Shown: positions 54,290 through 63,939, counted from the stretch's first letter. The stretch: DNA of 64,000 bases from Metallyticus violacea (GCA_030762175.1 CM060831.1:1614501-1678500); one strand, 5' to 3'. Program-made: numbers and translations. The notes: generated from the sequence alone by a model not told the origin.

Positions 54290-55111
54290 TTTATAAACAA
54301 TGTAATACAGTTTTTTTCACACTAACTCCATTCACTTACATAAAAATCTGGACATATGTTTCGGGAGCGATCCCTCCCATCTTCAGCCTGTAGATAAACT
54401 GTTGTTATACGTGGCGGTTGGGTCTCTTGATGTTCTTGTGGCGGCATCTGTTGGTTCTATTAGGAATTTGCTGAGTTCATCCATTGGAGGGAAATCGAAA
54501 TTCATCAAATTATCCTTATTTTTTGCAATAAAAATGTTTTCCCAAGTGGAAAGTTCTATTGCGTTATGAAGTTGTTTCGGTAGTTTTATCTCTGGTTTAA
54601 TTTCATGATTTTTATTCCAAAAGTGTGCTGTATCAATTTGTTTTAAGTGAATATTTCTAAAGTATTCTTTTTTCAGGATTCCCAAATTCCTCTTCGTTTT
54701 TCCAATGTATTTTTTATTGCACTCTGCACATTTTATTTTGTAAATACCTGACTTTTGTTCTGTTGGCATGTAGTCCTTTACTCTGCAACCTAATAAGTTC
54801 TTTATATTAAAATTGTTCTTTGGGGCTAACATAATTCCTTCTTTGAATATCTTTTTGAACTTATTGTGGTAAATTGGGTGGTATGTGAAACTTTTGAATT
54901 TGTACCTTTCTTTTGCACTTTTAAGAGTGGAAACATCTCTTATTGCTCTTTGGTTTTATTGATGATTTTTATTACTGTGTCTTTGTTGTATCCATTAGTT
55001 TCTGCTATCTTTATGATTTGTTGGTATTCCAATTTGTACTCTGTTTCTGTGAGTGGGATGTTAACTAATCTGTGTGCTAAACTATAAAACACTGCATATT
55101 TATGTGGAATT
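54290..55111 (-). mobile_element. Penelope-like element, group C, 3' portion
   Basis: Closely similar to 6810-7375. The frame 54383-54832 is open across the endonuclease: GCRVKDYMPTEQKSGIYKIK, CNKKYIGKTKRNLG, KKEYFRNIHLKQID (His lost from EHFRN), a 12-bp deletion before AHFWNKNHE, and SKFLIEPTDAATRTS. 54940-55100 is the end of the RT (RLVNIPLTETEYKLEYQQII). It is interrupted at 55112 by a mariner fragment. Confidence 0.8.
54351..54386 (-). ncRNA. hammerhead ribozyme, PLE group C, intact core
   Basis: As at 6866-6901, with one change in the stem II loop (GGATCG for GGATCA). CTGAAGA, GGGAG/CTCCC, GAAAC, palindromic ACATATGT. Confidence 0.75.
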
Positions 55112-55290
55112 CCACTGCCAAAGGCCAAGTATGTGAAATTGGCCAGGAAGACCATGTCATCAATTTTCTGGAATATCAAGGGTGTACTGCTAATTGATTA
55201 TCTTCCCAATGGAGTATATTATGTTCACCAATTGAAGACAAAAATAAGTGAGAAAAAGAAGAGTGCAGTTTTTCAATAGGACAATACTTA
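55112..55290 (+). pseudogene. mariner transposase fragment (between first and second Asp)
   Basis: AKAKYVKLARKTMSSIFWNI, KGVLLIDYLPNGVYYVHQLK and TKISEKKKSAVFQ correspond to VM-SIFWD-KGILLIDYL--G---N--YY--LL--L and KEKR----K--FHHDNA in mariner. A stop precedes the second catalytic Asp. No termini. Followed by a short PLE tail (TGGAACTTGTACAGTGAAGC, 55304-55323). Confidence 0.65.
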
Positions 55291-55374
55291 TTAAAATGTA
55301 AATTGGAACTTGTACAGTGAAGCCAATCATACAATAATATCAAGACAATACTTGTCAATGAAATGAGGTGCAAT

Positions 55375-56530
55375 CAATAAGATTAACACAGCAAGTTGGT
55401 GTATCAGCCAAGAGTATGTATAAAGCTACTCAGGTCGAACCCAAGGTGTTTTCATTGACAAGAAGCTGAGACCAAAAAACCAACTAGGTTTCAAAAGAGA
55501 AGCTTAATGAAATAGGGTATCCATTAGAAACTTTTTCTTGATAGTAATCAATAGGATTAGCTCAAATCTGTAGGCAGTATTCATAAAATCACTCAAAAAT
55601 TCATTCACAAAAATTTAATGGGGCACCTGAAATAAACCCATGAAGGTGCTGAAACAAAATATCTGACAGGCAGTTTATAATATTTGGGATCATTTCTCAC
55701 TTTCTTTCAAGTAGAGCAATGAGCCAATTATTGCTGGAAAATTCCATCACCATCTGGAAATTTCTTCTGCAACTCTCCAGTATCTCTCCTTTCCAGTATT
55801 TGGATGTATTGATCAGATTTCATCCAGTCTTTCCTGCCTGAAACACCCCCAAAACATCTTCATGGGGTTTTATGGTCTGAAGTTGTTGCCTCATTATTCA
55901 CTCAGCTCACATTTTGAATCTTCTCCCTCTGACTTCAAAGCGACTGTCATCTGAGGAAAGAACTTTCTTCCAGTGCTCCATTGTCAAATCCTGATGATTA
56001 TATCACCACAAGAGAAGTTTCCTGTGCATTTCTTAGAAAACGACTCTTTACAGGTTTGCAGGCTTTCCTTCCAACTGCCAGAAGTCTACAATGAACATTA
56101 GGACACTTCCCCCAATTTGTGAACCAAGTCCATAGTAATGATCCTGGCATTTGATTTGCTTCTTCTCAGGAGAAAATGTTCATCAGTTGACATTTTGTTT
56201 TTCCTACCACAATTTCCCCTTTTCTTTGGAGAAATTGAGCTAGCCTGTTTGAGCAGATGAATAATTCTATTTATAGAGCCTACACCAACACCAAATTTAG
56301 TGGCTAACTCTCTTTGTGTCATGAAAGTACTCTGATATAATGGTACAATTGCACTACTCTTCCTGGGAGTCATATCCATTGAAGACATAAATATTACTAA
56401 TCGTACAAGAAAACCTAAAAATTTCTCAGAATTGACACACCTAAATAAATACACTTTTATCCTAAAACAATTATCACTCAGATTAATTAACAATGAATAA
56501 CAGTGCAAAGAAAGCATAGAGAGCATGGGA
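55375..56530 (-). pseudogene. Tc1-like transposase, N-terminus to catalytic region, degraded
   Basis: The minus frame 56098-56526 contains MDMTPRKSSAIVPLYQSTFM, TQRELATKFGVGVGSINRII (first helix-turn-helix) and KKRGNCGRKNKMSTDEHFLL (the GRKRKTTPRDD--L-R block of Tc1 transposases). Lower down, in broken frames: ALKSEGEDSKCELSE, MKMFWGCFRQERLDE (the VMVWGC block) and later FINEFLSDFMNTAYRF-like debris. It lacks readable catalytic Asp residues after the WGC block. Termini not identified. Confidence 0.7.
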
Positions 56531-56589
56531 TCTGAGAATTAGCAATGTGTAGCATACTGTTGCCAACCATAGAGAAAACCGAAAAAAAA

Positions 56590-57120
56590 AAAAATACCTT
56601 AATTAAATAAATAAATTAATTGTAAGGATTGTGAAGAGATATATGTAGAAAAGACAAAGAGAAATATAGAAATTAGGTTGAAGGAACATTGGAGAAACAT
56701 CCATTAGAAACAAATAGATAAATCACCTGTGGCAGCACATTTTTGGAATGAAAACCAAATTGAAAAATAGACATCAAGTTATTAAAAACTGTTCAACAAC
56801 CAAAAGAACTATATATATGGGAAAAAATTTATATAAAAAACATGAACATAACCTTATAGATTTTGACATCCCAGAAGCAGACAACATTTTATTTAAGTTC
56901 ATCACAAGACCACCAGAGTCCACCCAGATTCCTACCTACCCAACTTCTACGAATGATCCATTAGTCGTGAACAGCTGATGTTGTGGAAAAAAGGCTCATG
57001 AAACATGTGTCTTGAGTAAATCTCATTTAAGTGAAACCATAAAGAGTGTTCTAATATTCCAACTCAGAAGAGATTATTAGTGTGTGTTTCACTGCGTTTG
57101 ATTCCAAATTGAATATTAAA
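56590..57120 (+). mobile_element. Penelope-like element, group G, 3' portion
   Basis: Starts in the endonuclease: LIVRIVKRYM-EKTKRNIEI-like, LKEHWRNIH, VAAHFWNENQIE; then 56748-56978 with TIYMGKNLYKKHEHNLIDFD and ADNILFKFITRPPESTQIPT. The hammerhead near 56977-57013 reads CTGATGT..TGAAACATGTGTC (core base lost). The tail TGTGTTTCACTGCGTTTGATTC matches the group G end at 10945. Confidence 0.7.
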
Positions 57121-57890
57121 AAAAAATTACCTTGTTCTGATAATTTGCATGGGTCTGTATAATTCTGGGGATATACCAGAGACAAACATTTTTAAAAGTT
57201 CACATACCATGCAATAGCCAATCACATATTTCAAAGATTATAATATCTTAGCACTCCAAAACCAATAGTGTGAAAAATTTATTAAAATTAAATAAAACAG
57301 ATTCCAGGAAGAAAAAGACAAAAAAAATTAAATGAGAAAAAATCCAGTTGGGATTGTAAAAAATTTGACATAAAAAAAAACAAATATAGGCATAAGGTTG
57401 AAGGAACATTGAAGAAACATCCGTTAAAGGAATAGAAAAATCAGTAGTGTCATTGCATTTTTGGAATGAAAACAATGAGATAGAAAATAGCATCAAGTTA
57501 CTGAAAACAGTTCAACAATTAAAGGAATTAACCATATAGGAAAGGATTTATTTAGAAAAAGATGAACCTAATAAATTTTGACATAAGCCATAAGCCAGCA
57601 GCTTTTCATTCAAGTTTGTAACAAGACCACCATATATTAAGATCATTGTGTGATTGAGTCTAACACTCTTTTGCTCCACTTACTTGTGATCTTAATATAT
57701 GATTAGCTTTACTGTGCAAAGTTCCAAGACCACCAGAGTCTACTTGACATATACCAACTCAACTTTAATGACTAATCTAACAATCGAACAGTCTTTAACA
57801 GCTGAAGATGTGAACAAAGTTCATTAAACATGTCCTAAGTAAATTACAGCAAGTGAACCAGAAAGAATGCGTTAAAAAAATGTGACATTA
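57121..57890 (+). mobile_element. Penelope-like element, group G, with a 92-bp insert
   Basis: A second, more decayed G copy in tandem with the previous one: KKFDIKKNKYRHKVEGTLKK-like, SLHFWNENNEIENSIKLLKT, KFVTRPPESTL--YQLNFND. The hammerhead at 57796-57831 has CTGAAGA and a perfect stem II (TGAAC/GTTCA), but GAAAC has become TAAAC. The insert at 57633-57724 splits the C-terminal codons. Confidence 0.65.
57633..57724. mobile_element. 92-bp micro-PLE, group A
   Basis: TATATTAAGATCATTGTGTG.. CTTTTGCTCCACTTACT on the left and TGTGATCTTAATATATGATT..CTTTACTGTGCAAAGTTC on the right are the two outer ends of group A. The TSD CAAGACCACCA is at 57622-57632 and 57725-57735 (exact, 11 bp). No ribozyme and no coding sequence: the smallest PLE-derived insertion in the window. 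Confidence 0.75.
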
Positions 57891-58015
57891 TACCCAATCT
57901 AAAATACTGAGGAACTATTAAATAGTTCTACTTCAACTACATGTTTGCCAACATTTAAAAAGTTACTTTATGATAAAAAAAACTTCAAAGAAATTGAACA
58001 AAGTATGGAACTAAC

Positions 58016-58219
58016 TTGATGAGACTGAGTGTGTCTTTGTACATGGTGAAGGCAGCCTTTTCTGTCACCCTCTCACGTTCCATAGCATTTCCAGTCAAAA
58101 TGAAAAACAGCACTGCCTCCAGATATTGCATTCCTTGTGCCAAGTGGTCCATCTCCTTGTCTGCCCCATGTTTCAGCCTCTTTGCCTCCTTCAGGTAATT
58201 ATTTTGCTGATTCTCATCC
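58016..58219 (-). CDS. lilli: AF4/FMR2-family (lilliputian-like) protein, exon at start of C-terminal homology domain
   Basis: Acceptor TTTTAATATTTAG ends at 58220; donor ATCAA-GTTAGT at 58015. 204 bp, one base in and two out. Translation: [67 protein letters not shown](K). The EAKRLKH-AD and YL-AVL-FI--GNAME strings are hallmarks of AF4/FMR2 proteins (from memory), and MY--T--LIK leads into the next exon. No earlier exon was found up to 64000, so the large N-terminal part lies outside the window. Confidence 0.9.
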
Positions 58220-58280
58220 CTAAATATTAAAACAATTAAATGTACAAAGTATCTGGAACATTACTAAGCAAAAAAGTACA

Positions 58281-58514
58281 AAATTAAAAAAAAAATTGTG
58301 TTTGAGCTAATACAGTGAAATAATTAATTTATTCTTAATTAGACAGTGATTCGATTTAATACTTTCATGCTTCACTTACCACTGAATTATACAGAACATA
58401 TTTCACAATGCATAATGATGCAGGCAAAGGCTTGTGAAACATGATCTGTATAATTCAATGGTAAGTGGAGCATAAGAGTATTAAATCGACTCACTGTCTA
58501 AATAAGAATAAAAG
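58281..58514. mobile_element. coding-free mini-PLE, group F (234 bp)
   Basis: Inverted termini (TAATACTTTCATGCTTCACTT on the left, AGTGGAGCATAAGAGTATTA on the right; ACTGAATTATACAGAACATA facing GATCTGTATAATTCAATGG). TSD AAAAGTACA (58272-58280 and 58515-58523). The right hammerhead keeps GAAACATGATC but the other half reads AATGATGC; the left half is deleted. Confidence 0.7.
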
Positions 58515-58523
58515 AAAAGTACA

Positions 58524-58930
58524 GTCTCAAAAGTACAAAGCATTTATGTTCTATGCAAGCAAGAGAGGGAGTAAAAGGTTTGGATAGTTGGTATTGGGAG
58601 ACGTAGAGCTTCAGTTTTTGTATGTATATTCCAGCATTGGTTACTGTTTTACATTGCAGGATAAGAAAGTAATCTATATGTGACATATTGCAGTGTGTTT
58701 AATAAATTCATATGGTCCTCTATGGGAATATTAACACAAACTTCATTTACTATCCTTTAAATTCAGGATAATTAGGGAACCACCATCCCCTTACTCAGTT
58801 CTTGGCTGCCTGCTTGGTAAATTCAGGTCCCCTCAGGTCACGAATAGCCTTGTCAATCTATTGGTTGGATTAGGTATTAAGTTAGTTCAACCAACATGAC
58901 AATGTCAAAATTGATTTAATATCCCAGTTT
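58524..58930. other. unannotated stretch
   Basis: No element recognised. Probably intron of the lilli-like gene. Confidence 0.4.
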
Positions 58931-59330
58931 TTTATACAAGGGATGATAAGTAATAGGTCATGCAACTATTTTTTTTCTTGCAAACAAGGAACATACGAAA
59001 AATCTAAGATATAGGATTGAAAGTGCATGGAATGTACTTTTGAATGAAGCCACCAGATGGTGTGAGCAGAGCTGCTTGTCTCAGCATATCCCTTAGATCA
59101 GTTCATGAGCAACAGTGGTTAGAAATTCAGGTCACGAAGAGTGAAAACATAAGTATGTGAAAATAGCATTGTTCTGCAGCAGGAATGCGACACAAGCACA
59201 TCTTGACTGTCATACAACAGAATGACTCTGAAGTTTGTTGGAGGAGTTTGCACGGTGACTGCATTCACTGGACTGTCACTTGAGTTCTGGTTCATATGCC
59301 CTTGCCCACATTTCATCAATTATATGATAA
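58931..59330 (+). mobile_element. mariner terminal fragment
   Basis: AAGGGATGATAAGTAATAGG.., CATGCAACTATTTTTTT and GGAATGTACTTTTGAATGAAGCCACCAGATGG match, in inverse orientation, 63720-63840. These are probably the 5' untranslated end of one mariner family. No clear transposase frame on this copy. Confidence 0.45.
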
Positions 59331-60040
59331 ATTCAACATGGTATCTCCTTCTTCCTGAAATCTTGGCAGATTAATGAGATATTAACTAAAATTGTTAATT
59401 GGAACATTGCACAATAAAGTTAATCATATATTAAGACCATTGTGTGATTGAGTAAAACTAACACTCTTTTGCTCCACTTGTTTAAACATGTAGGATCGGT
59501 TTCATGAACCCTTCGTTCTCACAGAAATTTGCATAAACCAATCCTACTTCTCTTTCAAGAGCAAATTTTATAAATAACAATCAGGCAGGACTTACTATGG
59601 GCAGCCCCTTGTCTCCCTCTTCATAAGCAGATTTGAAACACACTTCAACTCAGCTTTTCCAGACATATTTAAAATATGATAAAGATATATCGATGATATA
59701 TTTGCCATAGTTAACAATAAACTCATTAATGATGCCATAAAACTTCTAAATTTATAAGATAAAAAATATTATTCTCATATGAAACTGAAATAGATAATGT
59801 GTTATATTTTTTGGGCATAAAAATAATGAAACATCAAGAAAACCTGGAATTTGGAATATACAGAAAGAATACACATGTAGACAATCACATCAAAGCTGAT
59901 GTTTTAACCCCACAATGCACAAATATACAGTTATCAAAGCTTAACACATTGGCTAGTTAACCTAAAAATTAGCAAAGAAGAATATACAAATAGTCAGTAT
60001 TAGGTGACACTAAAACTTCACTAACTGATTAATTCTTCAG

Positions 60041-60074
60041 AACATGTTTCAAGAGCATTCACTCTCATCTTCAG
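60041..60074 (-). ncRNA. hammerhead ribozyme, PLE group B, intact core
   Basis: On minus: CAG-CTGAAGA, stem II GAGAG/CTCTT, GAAAC-ATGTT-CTG. Stem III ACATGT is palindromic; stem I forms CAG/CTG in cis. It is the reference for the mutated B copies at 43010 and 34486. Confidence 0.72.
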
Positions 60075-60383
60075 CTGGGGACCGACTAACTCTAGCAGGT
60101 GACATAGTGGCATCTGGTGGTTCCATTAGATAACGGAACAGGAAGTCCATTGGTGGAATGTCAAAATTCTTAACTCTATGTTTATTTTTTAAAATATAAA
60201 TCTTTTCCCATATTGCCAAATCCTTGGGATTGGTGGTAGCTTTTAACAGTTTGGCTTCTCCTGCAATGTTATGATCGTAAGTTCAAAAGTCATCTGCAAC
60301 CGCCAATTTATCCACTTGTTTATATCTTAAATTTCTGAAGTGTTCTTTGGTCCTTGTCTCCAAATTTCGTATTGTTTTGCCTA

Positions 60384-61255
60384 TATACGAGGGCTGATCA
60401 ACAAAGACTGAGACTGATTTTTTTCCTGTAGCTTCCGTGATAGTTTCATATCTGTAACATAAATATTTGAAAAGAGCGGGTTTTTATGTATAATGTTGTA
60501 GGCAGCAGCACTCTCATATTGGTAGGTTGGTAGTAATGCTCTATTTTGTAGACCCTACGTGTATTTCGCATACCAGACAATGGAGGTGACGCGAGAGGAG
60601 GTGATGCGAATGGAGACAAGCCGTGAGATGCTGCGTCTCTTTGCTGATGGAGGGGATGCATTTTTTAAATCGATTATCACCGGTGATGAGTCATGGCTGC
60701 ATCCTTATGATCCTGAAGGAAAACAAGCCAGCACAGTGTGGAAATCGCCAGGTTCTCCAACACCAAAAAAGGCAAAAGTTGTTCCATCTGCAGGGAAAGT
60801 GATGATAATCACATTTTTTGACTGTAATGGAATGATTTACCAGCATGCAGTTCCCCCTCACACTACTGTTACAGCAGCATACTACATGTCAGTATTGGCT
60901 ACACTGAGGAAGCACATTGCAAAGAAATGACCAGAGCTTTCTCGGACTGGGTGGCGACTTCATCATGATAATGCACGGCCTCACATAGCAAATCAAGTCA
61001 TGCAGTTTCTGGCTCGATTCAACATTACCTGTGTACCACATCCACCTTATAGCCCCGATCTTGCACCCTGTGACTTTTTTTTATTCCCATCACTAAAGGC
61101 AAAGCTTAGGGGTATTCGATTTGAGAACTCTGAAGCAGTGCTCAAGAAAAGTGAGGCGATTCTCAAGGATCTGACAAAGAATTGTCTGCAGCACGTGTTC
61201 AAGGACTGGCAGAGAATGCTATAAAAAATGCATTGAAGTAGGATAGATATCAGAT
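60384..61255 (+). pseudogene. mariner with internally deleted transposase, inserted in PLE B
   Basis: Left terminus TACGAGGGCTGATCAACAAA at 60386. The N-terminal domains are deleted; the frame resumes at 60559-60930 with MLRLFADGGDAFFKSIITGD (first Asp in TGDESW), YDPEGKQASTVWKSPG and MIITFFDCNGMIYQHAVPPH. After a stop at 60928, a second frame gives HHDNARPHIANQVMQFLARF (second Asp) and YSPDLAPCDFFLFPSLKAKL (third Asp). The DD34D catalytic set is visible but the protein is broken. The right terminus is missing. It splits the endonuclease of PLE B (YIG motif on one side, GIY on the other). Confidence 0.8.
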
Positions 61256-61442
61256 ATATATATCTGATACACTCCGACTTCTTGCTGGGTGAAATAACTT
61301 CCTTTTTGGTGCTGTTCAGAAGCTTTCCAATACTAAGTTTATTTTGTGCAGTCAAACGTATATCATAATTTTTAAAAATCTTCATGAATGCCCTGTTTGC
61401 CCACGGATGATATGTGAATCTTTTAAAAAACCATGTTCTTTT

Positions 61443-62215
61443 TTATCGTGGAGAGAGTTGTGTTTTAATATCTTTCTGTCTTTCAAAATGTCTTATCTTC
61501 TTATCTACTAAAGAGCTGTTGAATCTATTGTTCAGGGCTGTTTTGATGATATAATGGTATTCTGCTGAATACTCTTCTTTGTTCAGTGGGATGTTTACCA
61601 ATCTATGGACAAAGCTGCTTATAATGGCATGTTGGTGTGGTTTAGGGTTGAAACTGTTATTCTTTATGTGATTATCTGTATGTGTAGGTTTCCTATATAT
61701 GCCGAATGAAATTATGTTGTTTCTTCTGTATATTTTTAGATCCAAAAATGGTAAATAACCATTTTCCTTCAATTCCATAGTGAATTTAATATTTTGGTCC
61801 TGCAAATTTAGTAATTTTAGGGCATCTTCTGTTTGTTTTTTTGGTACTATTGCCAGTATGTCATCCACATAACGAAACATGCTTTGAAGGTGAAAGGGAA
61901 TGCCTTAGTAATGTGTGTTTCTACAGCCCTCATGAATAAATTTGCCAGAAATAGAGAAAGGGGGTTACCCATAGCTAAGCCAGAAATTTGTTGGTAAATT
62001 TTCCCATTGAATATAAAAAGGTTTTGGTTTATACACAGTTTTGCGAGATTGGTATAATCCTTAATTTCTTCTTCTGTCAAGTTTATACTTTTTAGCCAAT
62101 TCTGGAGATTTAGGAGCAGTTTTTTTTGTAGGAATACTAGTAAACAAAGATGCAACATCAAAAGAGACCACGGCATAATTCGGCGAAATCCACTCATTAT
62201 TAAATTGGTCCACAA
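61443..62215 (-). pseudogene. Penelope-like reverse transcriptase, group B, one frameshift
   Basis: Two overlapping frames. 61847-62215: NLQNWLKSINLTEEEIKDYT, FNGKIYQQISGLAMGNPLSL (SGLAMGNPLSP box), RAVETHITKAFPFTFKACF. 61443-61880: FRYVDDILAIVPKKQTEDAL (intact YVDD catalytic box), KENGYLPFLDLKIYRRNNII, FGIYRKPTHTDNHIKNNSFN and a linker up to KDIKTQLSPR. An overlapping frame, 62061-62249, holds AVVSFDVASLFTSIPT (motif A). Shifts at about 62130 and 61860. Upstream sequence is cut off at the TSD. The best-preserved RT core in the window. Confidence 0.85.
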
Positions 62216-62373
62216 GTTTATATGAAAGAAGAATTCCTAAAGAATACAAACAAACAGAAAGAACAGCAGTTAAAAATGGTTAAAACAAAGAGCTAGTACA
62301 CAAAAAGGTACAGAAATTCAAGAGGCAAAAACTTATTAAAGAAACCATAACACTTTCAGCAAGAAAAGATAAG

Positions 62374-62670
62374 ATTTGTTTGATTAGATTTATTTAAGGA
62401 CGCTCTTTAACATCACAGGTCATCTGCGTCCCATTCAATCCAGGGTGTGAAATGGCCGACAAATTTCAGTCAAAGGCTCTTCTTTCAGACTTGAGGTTCT
62501 TTGTGCTGTATGTATGACACGGGACCCACAGCTTTACTTCCCTTCAGAAGGAAGCCATACTTAGGATTTTTACGCCCGGAAAAAATCCATCGATCATGGC
62601 CAGGTTTGAACCTGGGATCTTGGGTTTAGAAGGTAAGTATGGTTACCACTACACCACCAGGACTGACAAA
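62374..62670 (-). mobile_element. tRNA-derived SINE, family 2, inserted in PLE A
   Basis: On minus: CCTGGTGGTGTAGTGGTAAC contains a perfect A box (TGGTGTAGTGG); GGTTCAAACC is a perfect B box 40-45 bp on. The body is unrelated to family 1 and the 3' end is GTCCTTAAATAAATCTAATC. The exact 10-bp TSD AAAAGATAAG is at 62364-62373 and 62671-62680. The tRNA-like head also resembles the fragment at 53213. Confidence 0.88.
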
Positions 62671-63173
62671 AAAAGATAAGCTAATTTTTAAAAAAATTCA
62701 CATATCATCCATGGGCTACAAAAAAATTTCAGAATATACTTAAAAGATTTTAATATCAGGTTAGCACCTATAAACATATAATGTTAATTACTAGAAAAAA
62801 GCAGGTATTTATAAAATTTGTTGTGCAGAATATGAAAAAAATCTACAATGGTAAAACAAAGAGAAACATAGGCACACAGTTAAAAGAACATTTCAGAAAC
62901 ATAAAATATAAACAGTTGGAGAAATCAGACACAGTGGCATCTCATTTCTGGACAGAAAATCATGACATATTAAATGCAACAAAATTATTAAAATCACTGC
63001 AAGGACCTACAGAATTAGCAACATGAGAGAAAATCCACATTTACAAGTATACAGAGAAGTTTAATGAACTTTGACACTTCCGGTGATGAAAACATAAACT
63101 TTAAGTTCATCACACCTCCACCAGAACAGATTACATATTCCCACAGCATAATGGTTTATCCTCAGACTAGGGG

Positions 63174-63208
63174 CTGATGATACGAACGAAGGGTTTGTGA
63201 AACTAGTC
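63174..63208 (+). ncRNA. hammerhead ribozyme, PLE group A, intact core
   Basis: CTGATGA, six-pair stem II (ACGAAC/GTTTGT), GAAAC-TAGTC with palindromic stem III ACTAGT. Compared with 3536-3570 (ACCGGT), stem III changed at both central positions yet stayed self-complementary. Confidence 0.72.
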
Positions 63209-63299
63209 CTACACATTTAGATAATTAATTGGAACAAAAGAGTGTTACTTCAACCCAATCACATTATGATCTTAATTAATAAAATATGTTTTGTAGTGA

Positions 63300-63850
63300 G
63301 TCCTGTACCTAACTTAATTGATGGGCACCCACTTTGCAAATGTTTAGGTCTTCCCATAAAATACAGTGCTGTGTTTTTGGCAGAATTCCTGTTTGCACTT
63401 CTAATTCTACATGTGTCCAGTGCCTATCACTGTTTAAGAACTGTTCCACAACCCCATCACCCACAACCTCAAATGCCCATTGTACCGCAGATCTACACAT
63501 CTACATTCTTCCCCATTTAAAGCACTCTGTCCACCTCACCACTTTTTAATAGGCACAGCACATGGAACTAGTTCCCATAGCTCTGTATGGCATTCTCATG
63601 CATTCCTGCCGCAGAGAAATGCTAATTTCACATATGCACATTGTTCACATCTTGTGACCTCCATTTGACTACTGTCACTTACTAATTGAATTAATTTCAA
63701 TGCATGCTTAGACATGTGCTCACATACACCACCTGGTGGCTTCATCCTGAAGTACATTCCATACATTTTCAATCATATATATTTTGTGTTATCCCTAGTT
63801 TATGAGAAAAAAAAAATAGTTGCCATCACTTATGACTTATCTCTGATAGT
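63300..63850 (-). pseudogene. mariner N-terminal fragment and 5' end
   Basis: On minus: ATAAGTCATAAGTGATGGCA and ACTATTTTTTTTTTCTC near 63840 are the terminal region shared with 58931. 63309-63500 gives FLNSDRHWTHVELEVQTGIL, PKTQHCILWEDLNICKVGAH, matching V--DRR-T--ELE--TGI---T-H-ILHEDL---KVCA in the second helix-turn-helix. The catalytic part is absent. Confidence 0.55.
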
Positions 63851-63939
63851 TAAATATCCTTCCCAAGAAGGTAGGTAGTTAAAAGATAAACATATATAAA
63901 AATATATGTTTATCTTTTAACAACATGGTTTCTATGTTT

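Larger units (their letters stand above)
53350..54290 (-). mobile_element. Penelope-like element, group H, with a mini-PLE C insert
   Basis: The outer end (CAATCCAGACAGTGAAACTA..) matches the other H ends (46405, 63955). On minus, 53560-53870 is the endonuclease (AVAAHFWKENHELDKDIILL-like) and 54035-54290 continues with KTEPRPKEENSGIYR-like and linker sequence after the insert. The hammerhead (53490-53525) keeps GAAACATGTCC but CTGANGA has become TTGACAA. No intact frame. Confidence 0.65.
59984..62224 (-). mobile_element. Penelope-like element, group B, inserted in PLE A (2241 bp)
   Basis: The exact 10-bp TSD AAAGAAGAAT is at 59974-59983 and 62225-62234. On minus: RT (62215-61443), linker, GIY-YIG endonuclease (61385-61256 and 60383-60300, split by a mariner), endonuclease end (60250-60100), hammerhead and tail. 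The right end is the truncated RT side. Long enough to have been nearly complete before the mariner hit. Confidence 0.82.
59393..63274 (+). mobile_element. Penelope-like element, group A, composite with nested PLE B, mariner and SINE
   Basis: The ends are TTGTTAATTGGAACATTGC.. (59393) and ..CCCAATCACATTATGATCTT (63274). ATTAACTAAAAT (59381-59392) and ATTAATAAAAT (63275-63285) look like a slightly decayed TSD. Left: inverted terminus cut within the hammerhead (59393-59525). Then a forward RT remnant (59526-59973): LTMGSPLSPLFISRFETHFN-like, YRYIDDIFAIVNNKLINDAI-like, FLGIKIMKHQENLEFGIYRK. PLE B interrupts at 59984. The linker and endonuclease resume at 62225, with CCAEYEKNLQW-like GIY-YIG remains and HFRNIKYKQLEKSDTVASHF at 62880-62950. 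Confidence 0.75.
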
